64,000 nt of DNA from Thiomicrorhabdus aquaedulcis. GTDB taxonomy: Bacteria > Pseudomonadota > Gammaproteobacteria > Thiomicrospirales > Thiomicrospiraceae. The DNA is taken from the NCBI RefSeq assembly GCF_004001325.1, contig NZ_AP018722.1:2170001-2234000 (forward strand), written 5' to 3'. This document shows positions 18,173 to 28,364 of this stretch, piece by piece. Numbering within the stretch: position 1 is the first letter of the stretch; the number at the start of each line of letters is the position of its first letter. The notes beneath the pieces are model-generated. The model saw only the letters and a list, made by a program, of their open reading frames with translations, made no database searches and was not told where the DNA came from. Both the position numbers and the translations under genes were made by a program.

Positions 18173-18190
18173 GTTACCAGGCCTGGTAAC
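18173..18190. repeat. Extended 18-bp copy of the palindrome downstream of fetB
   Basis: The core (18176-18187) has arms extended to GTTACCAGG / CCTGGTAAC, perfectly symmetric. It lies 12 bp after the fetB stop and ~95 bp before the hairpin terminator. Confidence 0.8.
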
Positions 18191-18202
18191 TTTAGTTTTA
18201 AG

Positions 18203-18994
18203 TTACGCTTTCACCAAGCGTTCTAAATTTAAGCGTTGTCGGTCATCAAACAGCCGTTTACTGGCCATACTTACGGCAATTAAGGTGCCTAAACCGGTTG
18301 ATGTGGCAATCAGCAACATAATCATAATTTGATATTTTACGGCTTCCATGGGCTCGACTCCGGCTAGGATTTGCCCGGTCATCATGCCGGGTAGCGAGAT
18401 GATTCCGGCGGCGACCAACATGTTAATGACTGGAATCATCGCAGCGTGCAAACTTTGCTCTCTTATAAAACCCATGGCCTGTTTGGCGGTTTTGCCCAAT
18501 GCCAGTTGCGCTTCTATTTTGGCTTTAAGCTGCACTGCATTGCGGGTTAAGGTGTCGAGCCCCACGCCAATGGCGGTCATGCTGTTGCCCAATAACATGC
18601 CTAACAGCGGTATGGCGTATTGCGGTTGATACCAAGGCTCGGGCTGAATCACCAACACCAGTACCCCAACCAGCAGCACCAACGAGGTAAGCGACAGCGA
18701 CAATAAGCCAATCCACAAGCTGTGGTAACGTGCAAAACGGTATTTTTGCCGCTTGGCAATTTCGTAGCCAGCCGCGCTAAGCATCACCACGCCCACTAAC
18801 ACCACCCACAACACGTTTTCTGCGTAAAACACCCAGCTGAGCCACACCCCCATCAACAACAATTGAACAATCATGCGGGCACTGGCCCACCATAATTGCT
18901 TAACTTGGCTAAAGCCGTTTAGCCATAACACTACGCCCAGCAAAACCACCAGGCCTGATAAGGTCAGCAAATCCCAATAACTGATGGCAATCAT
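18203..18994 (-). CDS. fetB: FetB/YbbM-family ABC permease (UPF0014)
   Basis: 263 residues with about seven membrane helices, including ARMIVQLLLMGVWLSWVFY, GYEIAKRQKYRF and SLPGMMTGQILAGVEPMEAVKYQIMI, which are signature segments of the TIGR00245 family. With FetA it forms an exporter that in E. coli lowers cytoplasmic iron and protects from oxidative stress. Its ATG overlaps the fetA stop (18991-18994), confirming the operon. Confidence 0.9.
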   Translation of the reverse strand: MIAISYWDLLTLSGLVVLLGVVLWLNGFSQVKQLWWASARMIVQLLLMGVWLSWVFYAENVLWVVLVGVVMLSAAGYEIAKRQKYRFARYHSLWIGLLSLSLTSLVLLVGVLVLVIQPEPWYQPQYAIPLLGMLLGNSMTAIGVGLDTLTRNAVQLKAKIEAQLALGKTAKQAMGFIREQSLHAAMIPVINMLVAAGIISLPGMMTGQILAGVEPMEAVKYQIMIMLLIATSTGLGTLIAVSMASKRLFDDRQRLNLERLVKA

Positions 18995-19614
18995 ACGGAT
19001 CTCTCTTTTGGTTCAAGACGGCACAGGCAGTGCGGTGTCATCATGCGTTGTATTTGACGCGAATCGTGTGATATCCACAACAGTGCTCGCTGACCCTGGT
19101 CTTGCGCCACGTACTGGCTTAACCAGGCCTCGACTTTTAAGCAGGTGTTTTCATCTAAATTGGCGGTGATTTCATCCAATAACAACACGCTGGGGTGATA
19201 CGATGCGCCGCGCAATAACGCCAATCGCTGTTTTTCTCCGCTGGATAAACTGTCGGGGTTTTTGGCTAAAAAACTGGCTTCTAATCCTAACGCCGCTAAG
19301 TCAGCGTCACTGGGCAAAGTATCAAAGTGCGCGGCGACCGTGTCGTTCCACCAGGCGGTTTCGGCTGAAAAATACATCACCTGTCTGCGCCAAACATCCG
19401 GCGCAGTGAGCGACTGCGCTTGACCGTTTAACCAGGCCTGGCCAGTATGGTCAATTAAATCGGCTAGGGCTTTAAGCAGTTGCGATTTGCCACTGCCCGA
19501 CTCGCCCTGCACCATCCATACTTGACCGGCTTGCACTTTAAAATCAACGGTTTGCGTCATGCCTTGCGCCGCCAAACCTTGCACTTTAAACAGCTCCACG
19601 TTGCTTAAACTCAT
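18991..19614 (-). CDS. fetA: FetA/YbbL-family ABC transporter ATP-binding protein
   Basis: 207 residues from ATG 19614, two bases after the uvrD stop. It carries Walker A GESGSGKSQLL, signature LSSGEKQRLALLRG and Walker B VLLLDEITANLD, plus a closing WISHDSRQ switch His. Small size and pairing with FetB identify it as the exporter ATPase. An in-frame start inside uvrD (19656) would add residues absent from the family. Confidence 0.9.
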   Translation of the reverse strand: MSLSNVELFKVQGLAAQGMTQTVDFKVQAGQVWMVQGESGSGKSQLLKALADLIDHTGQAWLNGQAQSLTAPDVWRRQVMYFSAETAWWNDTVAAHFDTLPSDADLAALGLEASFLAKNPDSLSSGEKQRLALLRGASYHPSVLLLDEITANLDENTCLKVEAWLSQYVAQDQGQRALLWISHDSRQIQRMMTPHCLCRLEPKERSV

Positions 19615-19616
19615 GA

Positions 19617-21917
19617 TTAACGGCGCTCTAGATTGGCGTACGCGGTCACCAACCATTTGGCACCGGCTTGACTAAAATTAACCTGAATGCGCGCGTGCTC
19701 ACCTTGACCTTCTACGCCCAACACCACGCCTTCGCCAAACTTTAAGTGAAACACCCGCTGGCCAATCGCAAAGCCAGTGTCATTTTGAGCCGCCAGGGCC
19801 GCATTTAAACTTGAGTTAGAACCGTTAGAATACCCTGAGTATCCGGGATATCCGGTGGGTTTGACCGAGCCACTGAGCCTTACAAACTCTAAGCATTCGG
19901 CTGGAATCTCTTTAATAAACCGCGACGGTAAAGGATTGTATTCACTGCCGTGCAAACGACGGCGATTGGCAAAGGTAATAACAAGCTGACGTTCGGCGCG
20001 CGTTACGCCAACGTAGGCCAAGCGCCGCTCTTCTTCTAAGCGCGCGGGGTCATCAATCGTGCGCTGCGATGGAAACAACCCCTCTTCAACCCCAATCATA
20101 AACACCAAGCCAAACTCTAGGCCTTTGGCGGCGTGCAGGGTCATTAATTGCACGGCCACTTCCCATTGATCGGCTTGCTGTTCGCCCGCTTCTAACGCGG
20201 CCTGCGCCAAAAACTCGGCCAGTGGGTTGCTGGTTGCGGCGTTTAACAACAAGGTGCCATCGCTTTGCGCTTGTGCATCAAAACCGGCTTGAATCACCTG
20301 AGCTTCGCTGGCGATTGCCTCGCTGGTTTGTTGTGCCGACTCTTGTCCAACCGGCGTCTGCTTAAATTGCGCGGCGGCGTTAATCAACTCGTCAATGTTT
20401 TCTAACCGGCCTTTGCCTTGCTCAGAGCTGTCTTTTTCAAAATACGTTTGCAAGCCCGAACGCGAAATGACTTTAAGCATTTGGTCTTCCAACGGCAGGG
20501 CTTGCAAGGCCTGGTCAAAGTCGTCAATTAACATTAAAAAGCTCTCCAACGCCGTTTTAGCGCGCGCGGTTAAACCTTTTGCCACCAGTTGCTGAGCCGC
20601 ATCCCACAACGAAATTTGTTGCTCACGCGCCACATCACGCAAAGTGTCGGAGGTTTTTTGACCAATGCCGCGTGGCGGATGATTGTGCACGCGCTCAAAC
20701 GCCGCGTCGTCGTGGCGATTGATTAACAGCCGCAAATAGGCCAAAACGTCTTTGATTTCGGCACGATCGTAAAAACGCAACCCACCATAAACACGATATG
20801 GAATGCGCGCCTGCAATAACGCCTGCTCCATAATGCGCGATTGAGCGTTAGAGCGATACAACACCGCAATGTCATTGCGCTGGCCACCTTGGTCGCACCA
20901 TTGTTCTATTTGATGACAGACGTAACGCGCTTCGTCCACCTCGTTAAACGCTTCATACACTTTTATGGGTGCGCCATCTTCACCCGCGCTCCACAACTCT
21001 TTGCCCATACGCGAGGTGTTGTGGGCAATTAAGCCGTTGGCGGCTTTTAAAATGGTATTAGTTGAACGATAATTTTGCTCTAAACGCACCTGAATAACCT
21101 GGGCAAAATCGGCGTCAAATTGGCGAATATTTTCAACCTTAGCACCACGCCAACCATAAATGGATTGGTCGTCGTCACCCACCACAAATAACTTACCGCT
21201 GCCACCGGCCAACACCCGCAGCCAGGCGTATTGCAAACTGTTGGTGTCTTGAAACTCGTCCACTAAAATGTGTTTATAACGCGCCTGATAATGCGCCAAC
21301 ACATGCGGATTTTTTAACCACAGCTCATGCGCACGCAACAATAACTCGGCAAAATCGACCAGGCCTGATCGCTGGCATTGTTCTTCGTAGGCTTTGTAAA
21401 TTTGCACCATCTGCGCCACAAACGGATTGTGTCCCACGTCAATATGATGCGGACGCCGACCCTCTTCTTTTTCGCCATTGATAAAGGCTTGTACCTGCTT
21501 ATGTGGCCATTGTGTTTCGTCCAGTTCAAGTGCTTTTAACAGGCGTTTAATCACCCGTTTTTGATCATCCGAATCCAATATTTGAAAACTCGCGGCCAAG
21601 CCCACTTCTTGATGATGCTGACGTAACAACCGATACGCAATGCCGTGAAACGTACCCATCGTTAAACCGGCGGCATTTTGTCCTACCAAAGCCTCAATTC
21701 GACCGCGCATTTCGCTGGCGGCTTTATTGGTAAACGTCACCGCCAAAATATTGTAGGGCGAAAAGCCCATCACCTGCGACAACCAAGCAATACGATGCAC
21801 CAACACCCGCGTTTTGCCACTGCCCGCGCCGGCTAAAATTAACGCATGCGAATTATCTGCCGTTACCGCAGCGCGTTGCGCATCGTTTAAATCATTTAAT
21901 ATATACGAAATATCCAT
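19617..21917 (-). CDS. uvrD: DNA helicase II UvrD
   Basis: 3'-5' superfamily 1A helicase for nucleotide-excision and mismatch repair. From ATG 21917 (MDISYILNDLNDAQ, matching E. coli UvrD MDVSYLLDSLND) it has 766 residues. Motifs seen: LAGAGSGKTRVL (Walker A), TFTNKAASEMRGRI, LVDEFQDTN, VVGDDDQSIYGWRGA, LEQNYRST, TLHAAKGLEFGLVF and AYVGVTRAERQL. It ends in a Tudor-like tail (FHLKFGEGVVLGVEG...VNFSQAGAKWLV). It heads the uvrD-fetAB run. Four degenerate palindrome copies lie in or near this block. Confidence 0.95.
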   Translation of the reverse strand: MDISYILNDLNDAQRAAVTADNSHALILAGAGSGKTRVLVHRIAWLSQVMGFSPYNILAVTFTNKAASEMRGRIEALVGQNAAGLTMGTFHGIAYRLLRQHHQEVGLAASFQILDSDDQKRVIKRLLKALELDETQWPHKQVQAFINGEKEEGRRPHHIDVGHNPFVAQMVQIYKAYEEQCQRSGLVDFAELLLRAHELWLKNPHVLAHYQARYKHILVDEFQDTNSLQYAWLRVLAGGSGKLFVVGDDDQSIYGWRGAKVENIRQFDADFAQVIQVRLEQNYRSTNTILKAANGLIAHNTSRMGKELWSAGEDGAPIKVYEAFNEVDEARYVCHQIEQWCDQGGQRNDIAVLYRSNAQSRIMEQALLQARIPYRVYGGLRFYDRAEIKDVLAYLRLLINRHDDAAFERVHNHPPRGIGQKTSDTLRDVAREQQISLWDAAQQLVAKGLTARAKTALESFLMLIDDFDQALQALPLEDQMLKVISRSGLQTYFEKDSSEQGKGRLENIDELINAAAQFKQTPVGQESAQQTSEAIASEAQVIQAGFDAQAQSDGTLLLNAATSNPLAEFLAQAALEAGEQQADQWEVAVQLMTLHAAKGLEFGLVFMIGVEEGLFPSQRTIDDPARLEEERRLAYVGVTRAERQLVITFANRRRLHGSEYNPLPSRFIKEIPAECLEFVRLSGSVKPTGYPGYSGYSNGSNSSLNAALAAQNDTGFAIGQRVFHLKFGEGVVLGVEGQGEHARIQVNFSQAGAKWLVTAYANLERR

Positions 21918-22316
21918 GGGCTTGGTTTCCAAACAGTTGCTTTTAAATAGGCGCTATCGTACGATAAAACCCAGTGTGTTGGCAGGTTGTTTGTCATTTT
22001 TGGCTCAAAAAGCACCCGCAATTGACCACAAAACACATTACAAACACACTTAAAATAAGTCTTGCTATTTAATTTAAGTTAATGTAATAATTACCAACAA
22101 TTTCAAAACGACGCACTGTTTTACGTAGATTGAGGTTTCAAACCTCATCAACCTGTGTCGATTCAGCTGACTTGTTATCCTTCAGCTAATTAAACGCTAT
22201 TAAAATTCCAAACGAATCCCAGCCAAACCTAACTCTTCCTTGCAATATTGGTTAACCCAAATTGCGCCTTAGGCACAGCTGTGAACGTATCAGATTAAAA
22301 AGAACCAGGAGAAACC
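21918..22316. promoter_or_regulatory. Divergent promoter region between uvrD and trxA, with a 17-bp dyad
   Basis: About 400 bp without a gene. TGAGGTTT-C-AAACCTCA (22131-22147) is a perfect 8+1+8 dyad that could be an operator. The rest is AT-rich and must carry the uvrD and trxA promoters. No regulator can be named; the dyad does not match a LexA box (CTG-N10-CAG). Confidence 0.5.
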
Positions 22317-22631
22317 ATGATTTCAACAAGCGATGCAAATTTTGACACCGAAGTATTACAATCTGAGATTCCCGTTCTAGTCGATTTTTGGGCGGAATGG
22401 TGTGGTCCTTGCAAAATGATTGCTCCTATTTTGGACGACATTGCAATTGAATACCAAGGCAAAGTAAAAATTGCCAAGTTAAATATTGATGAAAATCCAG
22501 CCACCCCGCCTAAGTTTGGTGTGCGCGGTATTCCTACATTAATGCTGTTTAAAAACGGTGAAGTAGAAGCCACTCAAGTGGGTGCCTTGTCTAAATCACA
22601 ATTAAGCGCATTTTTAGACGGTAACTTGTAA
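22317..22631 (+). CDS. trxA: Thioredoxin 1
   Basis: Cytoplasmic disulfide reductase, 104 residues. [16 protein letters not shown] holds the redox pair Cys29/Cys32; cis-Pro is in [11 protein letters not shown]. Start ATG 22317 after CAGGAG. It lies just upstream of rho, as in E. coli. Confidence 0.96.
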   Translation: MISTSDANFDTEVLQSEIPVLVDFWAEWCGPCKMIAPILDDIAIEYQGKVKIAKLNIDENPATPPKFGVRGIPTLMLFKNGEVEATQVGALSKSQLSAFLDGNL

Positions 22632-22650
22632 TTTAATTTACAAATTACGC

Positions 22651-22679
22651 CTCCTAAACGCCGTTCGGCCGTTTAGGAG
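22651..22679 (+). terminator. Strong hairpin between trxA and rho
   Basis: Stem CTCCTAAACG / CGTTTAGGAG around a GC-rich loop, ~20 bp after trxA. No T run follows, so it may be a Rho-linked or attenuation element rather than an intrinsic terminator; its place before rho would suit rho autoregulation. Confidence 0.6.
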
Positions 22680-22780
22680 CACAATACACTGATTCGCATC
22701 CTTTCTAGACCATTCAAAAAATCCTCTAAAAAGTCCTTTTTTAGTCATTCCTTTAACGCCTTAAGAACCTCAAATCTATT

Positions 22781-24037
22781 ATGAACTTACTCGATTTAAA
22801 AAAACAATCCGCCGCCTCTTTGCTAGAACTGTCTGCCACCATGGGACTGGAAAACTTAGCCCGACTACGTAAACAAGATATTATTTTTGCCATTCTCAAG
22901 GCGCACGCTAAAAAAGGTGAAGACATTTATGGCGAAGGCGCGTTAGAAATTCTGCCCGATGGTTTTGGATTTTTGCGCTCGGCCGACGGCTCTTATTTGG
23001 CTGGCCCCGACGATTTATACGTCTCTCCCAGTCAAATTCGCCGTTTCGGCTTACGCACAGGCGATACCATTCAAGGAAAAATTCGCCCACCTAAAGAAGG
23101 TGAGCGTTATTTTGCACTGCTTAAAGTGGGCAAAATCAACTTTGAAGACCCTGATGTGGCGCGTAAAAAAATTGCCTTTGAAAACCTAACCCCGTTACAC
23201 GCTAACGAACGTTTAACCATGGAAATAGGCAACGGCAGTACCGAAGACATTACCCCGCGCATTATCGACATTGCCGCCCCTTTTGGTAAAGGTCAACGTG
23301 GCTTGATTGTTGCCCCGCCAAAATCGGGTAAAACCGTTATTTTGCAACAAATAGCGCAATCTATTGCCGAAAACTACCCCGACTGCTACTTAATTGTATT
23401 GCTCATTGACGAGCGTCCTGAAGAAGTTACAGAAATGCAACGCACGGTAAAAGGCGAGGTTATCTCCTCGACCTTTGACGAACCTGCAACGCGTCATGTG
23501 CAAGTGGCCGAGATGGTGATCGAAAAAGCCAAACGTTTGGTAGAACACAAAACCGACGTAGTGATTTTATTAGACTCTATTACACGATTGGCGCGTGCTT
23601 ACAATACCGTCGTCCCATCATCGGGCAAAATTTTAACGGGCGGGGTGGATGCCAACGCGTTGCACCGTCCAAAACGCTTTTTTGGGGCGGCGCGTAACAT
23701 CGAAGAAGGCGGCTCTTTAACCATTATTGCCACCGCCTTAGTCGACACTGGCTCTAAAATGGACGAGGTTATCTTTGAGGAATTTAAAGGTACCGGTAAC
23801 ATGGAACTGCACTTATCGCGCACCATTGCCGAAAAACGTATTTTCCCAGCCATTAACCTGACCAAATCGGGTACACGTAAAGAAGAGTTGCTAACCTCCA
23901 AAGAAGAGTTGCAAAATATTTGGATTTTACGTCGCTTCTTACAGTCTATGAGCGAAGTGGATGCCATTGAAACCTTAATTGAACAGCTCAAAGTCACTAA
24001 AACAAACACCAATTTGTTTGAAGCGATGAAACGTTAA
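22781..24037 (+). CDS. rho: Transcription termination factor Rho
   Basis: Hexameric RNA-dependent ATPase that ends transcription. 418 residues, as in most gammaproteobacteria. N-terminal SAP-like region ([22 protein letters not shown]), an OB fold RNA site ([22 protein letters not shown]), Walker [11 protein letters not shown], Walker [17 protein letters not shown], the Q/R loops [14 protein letters not shown] and the conserved [12 protein letters not shown]. Start ATG 22781. Confidence 0.97.
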   Translation: MNLLDLKKQSAASLLELSATMGLENLARLRKQDIIFAILKAHAKKGEDIYGEGALEILPDGFGFLRSADGSYLAGPDDLYVSPSQIRRFGLRTGDTIQGKIRPPKEGERYFALLKVGKINFEDPDVARKKIAFENLTPLHANERLTMEIGNGSTEDITPRIIDIAAPFGKGQRGLIVAPPKSGKTVILQQIAQSIAENYPDCYLIVLLIDERPEEVTEMQRTVKGEVISSTFDEPATRHVQVAEMVIEKAKRLVEHKTDVVILLDSITRLARAYNTVVPSSGKILTGGVDANALHRPKRFFGAARNIEEGGSLTIIATALVDTGSKMDEVIFEEFKGTGNMELHLSRTIAEKRIFPAINLTKSGTRKEELLTSKEELQNIWILRRFLQSMSEVDAIETLIEQLKVTKTNTNLFEAMKR

Positions 24038-24185
24038 TTAAACCCGTTCTTGAAACTTAACAACGAACTATTAACAAACTATTAATTATTTTATTAACCC
24101 TATTCTAAAAAAGAAACTTGCAATTTAGTGATTAATCATTAAAATGCATTTCTTTTTGAAAATAAACAAATATTGGACCGTTATC

Positions 24186-24434
24186 ATGCAAGCAGACATT
24201 CATCCAGCGTATAAAGATGTAGTTTTCCAGGATATCTCAACTGGTGAAACCTTCGTAACGCGTTCAACCCTTACTAAGACTTCTGGTGAGAACATTACCG
24301 TTGACGGTAAAGACTACCCTCTAGTACGTGTTGAAGTTTCAAGCGCTTCTCACCCTTTCTACACTGGTAAACAAACACTGGTGGATACTGAAGGTCGTGT
24401 TGAAAAGTTCAAGCAAAAGTACGCTCGTCGTTAA
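24186..24434 (+). CDS. rpmE2: 50S ribosomal protein L31, zinc-free (type B) form
   Basis: 82 residues from ATG 24186 ([16 protein letters not shown]); an upstream in-frame ATG (24144) adds an unrelated leader. It retains IHP, STLT and [21 protein letters not shown], but the four Cys that bind zinc in the standard form are absent, as in YkgM. Zinc-free L31 is usually Zur-regulated and secondary; here it occupies the usual rpmE place downstream of rho and has no visible Zur box. Confidence 0.93.
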   Translation: MQADIHPAYKDVVFQDISTGETFVTRSTLTKTSGENITVDGKDYPLVRVEVSSASHPFYTGKQTLVDTEGRVEKFKQKYARR

Positions 24435-24477
24435 TAGCGGTTGTTTTAAACACTTTAAAACATCGGTTACAACGCTT

Positions 24478-24515
24478 AAAAAAGCGCCTTGGTATTTGCT
24501 AATGGCGCTTTTTTT
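24478..24515 (+). terminator. Intrinsic terminator after the L31 gene
   Basis: Stem AAAAAGCGCC / GGCGCTTTTTT with a 15-base loop and a run of seven T at the right arm, 44 bp after the stop. Confidence 0.85.
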
Positions 24516-24629
24516 ATGCCTAAAATTTAAGCGCATAACACCGTCCTTTAACCGCTTAAAGAGCCTGCAACGGTCTTCTAATGTGTAATTGACATTGTAA
24601 TTGGCTCAAAAGCCATTACAATCAATTCT

Positions 24630-25462
24630 ATGAAAAAACAACTCTTCTCTTTTTATGGCTTTTTTGGCCTATTTATCAGCGCGCTTATGCAGACTATGCC
24701 TGGCACAGTGTTAGCGGCAGACGCCTGCAACACCAACCAAGTTGAACTCTGGGTTAAAGTCAGTTATGCCATCAGCGGCGACACCGTGGTGATTCAGGGG
24801 CAGCGCGTGCGCTTGGCGGGCATACAAGCACCCGAACTGGAACGCAAAGAAAAATTTAATACCCGCGGTGAACCCCTTGCCAAAGAGGCGCAAACCTTTC
24901 TGAACAAGCTGCTGGCCAATAACGACTTAGAAGTGGGCATTGAATACGACACCACCAAATTAGACGCCTTTAACCGCACCATGGCGCATCTTTTTTTCAA
25001 GGACGGCACCAGCGTACAACAAGCCATGCTTAAAGCCGGGTTTGCAGTAGCACGCACCACCGACGACAACATTAAATACGCTCAATGTTATTATCAAGCC
25101 GAACAAACCGCACGCACTGGCCAGTTTCAATTATGGGACTTTTTAGCTAAAAACCCTGCCGTGCATTACCCTTTGGTAAAAAGCAGTGAAATCAATCGCG
25201 AAGACGGCGGTTTTAAAATTATTCAAGGAAAAATTGAAAAAGTCTCTAAAAGTGGCACCAATTACATTTTAAACATGGACACCACTGGTGTGCGCGTTTC
25301 TAAGAAAATTGGGATAAATTTGACTACAGCGCTCTGCAAAAACTCGAGGGTCAAACCATCGAAGCGCGTGGCCAAACTTACTTTTACAAAGGCGCGATGT
25401 ATATGATTATTGACCACCCTTATGCGCTGGACGTTTTTAACCCACTTAACGCCAAAAAATAA
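24630..25462 (+). CDS. Secreted thermonuclease-like (SNase) protein with a C-terminal frameshift
   Basis: Predicted secreted Ca2+-dependent nuclease. N-terminal signal peptide (residues 1-29, ending VLAADA), then the SNase fold: SGDTVVIQGQRVRLAGIQAPELE, DAFNRTMAHLF and LLKAGFAVAR-like helices. Read directly the frame ends at 25406 with a non-homologous tail. Adding one A to the A4 run at 25305-25308 gives ...RVSKKNWDKFDYSALQKLEGQTIEARG...NPLNAKK, stop 25460-25462, for a 277-residue protein with a second OB-like domain. The neat repair suggests a missed base. Stand-alone gene between two terminators. Confidence 0.8.
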
Positions 25463-25490
25463 CCTATTCTTGCGCCATGCAACTTTTAAA

Positions 25491-25526
25491 CCACTAAAAA
25501 CGTCCTTTAAAAATCGTTTTTAGTGG
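25491..25526 (+). terminator. Intrinsic terminator after the nuclease gene
   Basis: Perfect 12-bp stem CCACTAAAAACG / CGTTTTTAGTGG with a 12-base loop, 28 bp after the repaired stop and before hemE. Right arm is T-rich; probably bidirectional. Confidence 0.75.
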
Positions 25527-25590
25527 TTATATAGGGTTCTTTTCCGCTAAAATACTCTTCTTTTTTGCATCCCTCAATAAGGCTTTTCTC

Positions 25591-26655
25591 ATGGCAGAAC
25601 TACAAAACGATCGTTTTTTACGCGCACTTTTAAAACAACCGGTTGACCGCACGCCTGTTTGGATGATGCGTCAAGCAGGCCGTTATCTGCCTGAATACCG
25701 CGCCACGCGTCAAAAAGCTGGATCGTTTATGGATTTATGCCGCAACGCCGAACTGGCCTGCGAAGTGACTTTACAGCCTTTAGAGCGCTACCCGTTGGAC
25801 GCGGCCATCTTGTTTTCGGACATTTTAACCATTCCCGATGCGATGGGATTAGGTTTGCGTTTTGAAACCGGTGAAGGCCCAGTGATTAGCAACCCAGTGC
25901 GCACCATGAGTGACGCTAAAAAATTATTTGTACCCGACATGGCCAGCGATTTAGGCTATGTAATGGACGCGGTTAGCACCATTCGTAAAACCTTAAATGG
26001 CCGCGTACCGCTTATTGGTTTTTCGGGCAGTCCTTGGACATTGGCCACTTACATGGTCGAAGGCGGCTCAAGCAAAACATACGCTAAAATTAAAGCCATG
26101 ATGTTTGATCAACCTAAAACCTTGCACCATATTTTAGACGTGTTGGCCGACTCGGTGATTGCGTATTTAAACGCGCAAATCGAATCTGGCGCGCAAGCCG
26201 TGCAGATATTTGATACTTGGGGTGGCGTACTTACTCCGCGTGATTACCACGAGTTTTCACTGCGTTACATGCATAAAATTGTTGATGGCTTAAAACGCGA
26301 AAACGACGGGCGCAAAGTGCCGGTTATTTTATTTACCAAAGGCGGCGGGCAATGGCTAGAATCTATGGCCGACACGGGCGCTGATGCATTAGGCCTAGAT
26401 TGGACCACCGACATAGATGTGGCGCGCGCACGCGTAGGCGATCGCGTGGCGTTACAAGGCAATATGGATCCGTGCATTTTATACGCCTCACCTGAGCGCA
26501 TTCGTGCCGAAGTAGCAACCATTTTAGAAAAGTATGGCAAAGGCTCAGGCCACGTCTTTAACCTAGGCCACGGCATTCACCCCGAAATTAACCCAGAACA
26601 CGCCGGAGCCTTTATTAACGCAGTAACCGAATTAAGCGGTCAATACCACGTTTAA
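25591..26655 (+). CDS. hemE: Uroporphyrinogen decarboxylase
   Basis: Converts uroporphyrinogen III to coproporphyrinogen III in heme synthesis. 354 residues; [16 protein letters not shown] is the N-terminal signature, [17 protein letters not shown] the second motif, and FDTWGGVL and [12 protein letters not shown] are conserved. ATG 25591 follows AAGG. Confidence 0.97.
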   Translation: MAELQNDRFLRALLKQPVDRTPVWMMRQAGRYLPEYRATRQKAGSFMDLCRNAELACEVTLQPLERYPLDAAILFSDILTIPDAMGLGLRFETGEGPVISNPVRTMSDAKKLFVPDMASDLGYVMDAVSTIRKTLNGRVPLIGFSGSPWTLATYMVEGGSSKTYAKIKAMMFDQPKTLHHILDVLADSVIAYLNAQIESGAQAVQIFDTWGGVLTPRDYHEFSLRYMHKIVDGLKRENDGRKVPVILFTKGGGQWLESMADTGADALGLDWTTDIDVARARVGDRVALQGNMDPCILYASPERIRAEVATILEKYGKGSGHVFNLGHGIHPEINPEHAGAFINAVTELSGQYHV

Positions 26656-26674
26656 CCAATATTGGTTTTAAACC

Positions 26675-26698
26675 AAAAAGCCCGCATGCGGGCTTTTT
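26675..26698 (+). terminator. Intrinsic terminator after hemE
   Basis: Perfect palindrome: AAAAAGCCCGCA followed by its complement ending in CTTTTT, ~19 bp after the stop. Works on either strand. Confidence 0.9.
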
Positions 26699-26760
26699 GA
26701 TTATTTCTTAGTTATTTAAAATGTGATTTGCTTATTTACAAACCAAATCAAACCAATCCA

Positions 26761-26772
26761 ACCAGGCCTGGT
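26761..26772. repeat. ACCAGGCCTGGT palindrome downstream of hemE
   Basis: Perfect 12-bp copy in the gap between convergent hemE and the EAL-HDOD gene. Confidence 0.8.
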
Positions 26773-26813
26773 CAAACCAATTTACAGGTTTAAACTTAAA
26801 CCTTGTTTAACGC

Positions 26814-28030
26814 TTAAAACTTTAAACTCTCGGCAAACTGCATGGCTTGCAAATACAATTTACTTAACTCCGTTCCGCTTAAACCGCCGGGCAAAGTAAA
26901 ATCGGTAGAGCCTCGTTCAATGCCCTTTACCGCTTGCAACACTTCACCCATAATGCCAGACCCACACAACAGCGCATCTTGTATAGCCGGCTCTAAACTG
27001 AGTTTAGCCAGCAACTCACTCAACTCGGCGTCCATTAAAGCGTCAAGACTGGAAAACAACCCCACGGTAAAATAGGTTTCTTTAGAAAATCCGCCCAAGA
27101 CATTTGCGGCCAGATGCATGGCCACCAATTCACAAAACGCGCCCGAATCAGTGACGTTCTAAAAAGCTCAAGCGGCTTATCATCGACGCCCGACAGCACC
27201 AACATACTTGCCCAGCTTTTAAGCCTATTTAAACCAAAGCGTAAAACCGCATCGTGAATAGACTTTATGCTCGAACCATTAGGACTGCTTTGAGCCACTA
27301 ATTTAAGCAGTTTTTGACTGAGCACCACATCTTTGCTCACAATGGCGCTTAAGCGGTGCATGTCAATATCGGGGTCGTACACACTGGCAAGTAACTCTAA
27401 TACCGACAATTTGTTGGTGGGCAAACGCTGACCCTGAATAATTTTTGGTTTAGCAAAAAAGTAACCTTGAAACAAATCAAAGCCCAACTTTAAACAAAAC
27501 TCATACTGCTCACGACTTTCGACTTTTTCGGCCAGCAACAAAATACCTTGGGCTTTTAAACGCGCAGCATGCTCGGCTAGTTTTTTAGGGCCAACCTGCA
27601 AAATGTCCACTTTAATAATATCAGCAAACTCTTCAAGCGCCTCAAGCTCTGGATTAAACACATAATCGTCTAACGCAATGGTAAAGCCCTGCTCTTTTAA
27701 TGCCTTGAGCGAGCTCATTAACAAAGGCGTGACTTTAACGTCTTCTAGCACCTCTATGACCACTTTATTGCGCGGAAAAAATGGCTGATATTCGCGAACC
27801 AACAAACCTTCAGTAAAATTAATATACGCTTTGTGCTCGCCCACCACATCGACTAGTCCAATGTCACCAAACGCATTCATCATTACCTGTGCGGTGGCAG
27901 CATCGCCCCCTAAAATAACCGCACGGTTGTCTTCCGAATTACCTCTAAACAATAACTCATAAGCCACGACTTGCATTTGCGTATTAAAAATGGGTTGACG
28001 GCCGACAAAAATATCAATTAACGTTTTCAT
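26814..28030 (-). CDS. EAL-HDOD (YuxH-type) signalling protein, frameshifted at 27134-27137
   Basis: Read with one base added this is 405 residues. The N-terminal EAL-like domain starts VGRQPIFNTQMQVVAYELLFRG and has VIEVLEDV in place of EAL, ALDDYVF, IIKVDIL and LLAEKVES; the catalytic set is incomplete, as usual for YuxH/CdgJ proteins, so it is probably a signalling scaffold. The HDOD domain follows (LELLASVYDPDIDMHRLSAIVSKD...). The first frame ends in an unrelated tail (RARFVNWW...) while the second resumes LVAMHLAANVLGGFS; one extra A in the A4 run at 27134-27137 gives RARFCELVAMHLA. Confidence 0.82.
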
Positions 28031-28091
28031 TGGTTTTTAAATCCTAATCCTGAATGCTAAACGACTAATTTAAGATAAAGTATGGCATCAA

Positions 28092-28360
28092 CTAAAGCGC
28101 TTTAAACTCTTCAGGCATGTCAATATCTTCACCGCTAAATAAGAATTTTTGCATCTCTTCTAACAAAAAGAGCGCGCTTTGGCATCTAAACTCGATAAAC
28201 GGTACTCATTAATTAAAATCGTTTGTTGTGTTAACCATTGTTTCCAGGCTTCTTTAGAAACCGTGTCGTACACTTTTTGACCCAACTCACCTGGAAAAGG
28301 TAAAAAGTCCAAACCATCTAACTCTTCACCCATTTTGGCGCACTGTACTTTTCTAGACAT
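28092..28360 (-). CDS. yggX: Probable Fe(2+)-trafficking protein YggX, frameshifted near its C-terminus
   Basis: Small cytoplasmic protein linked to iron and oxidative damage resistance. ATG 28360 ([24 protein letters not shown]) follows AAGGAGTG; family motifs include [25 protein letters not shown]. The frame as given stops early (ARSFC). Adding one base to the A5 run at 28165-28169 restores [21 protein letters not shown], giving 89 residues (E. coli 91). It sits 4 bp after mutY, a conserved pair. Confidence 0.9.
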
Positions 28361-28364
28361 TGGA

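Noticed and set aside
22131-22147. SOS (LexA) box near uvrD
   Set aside because: The dyad lacks the CTG-N10-CAG pattern.
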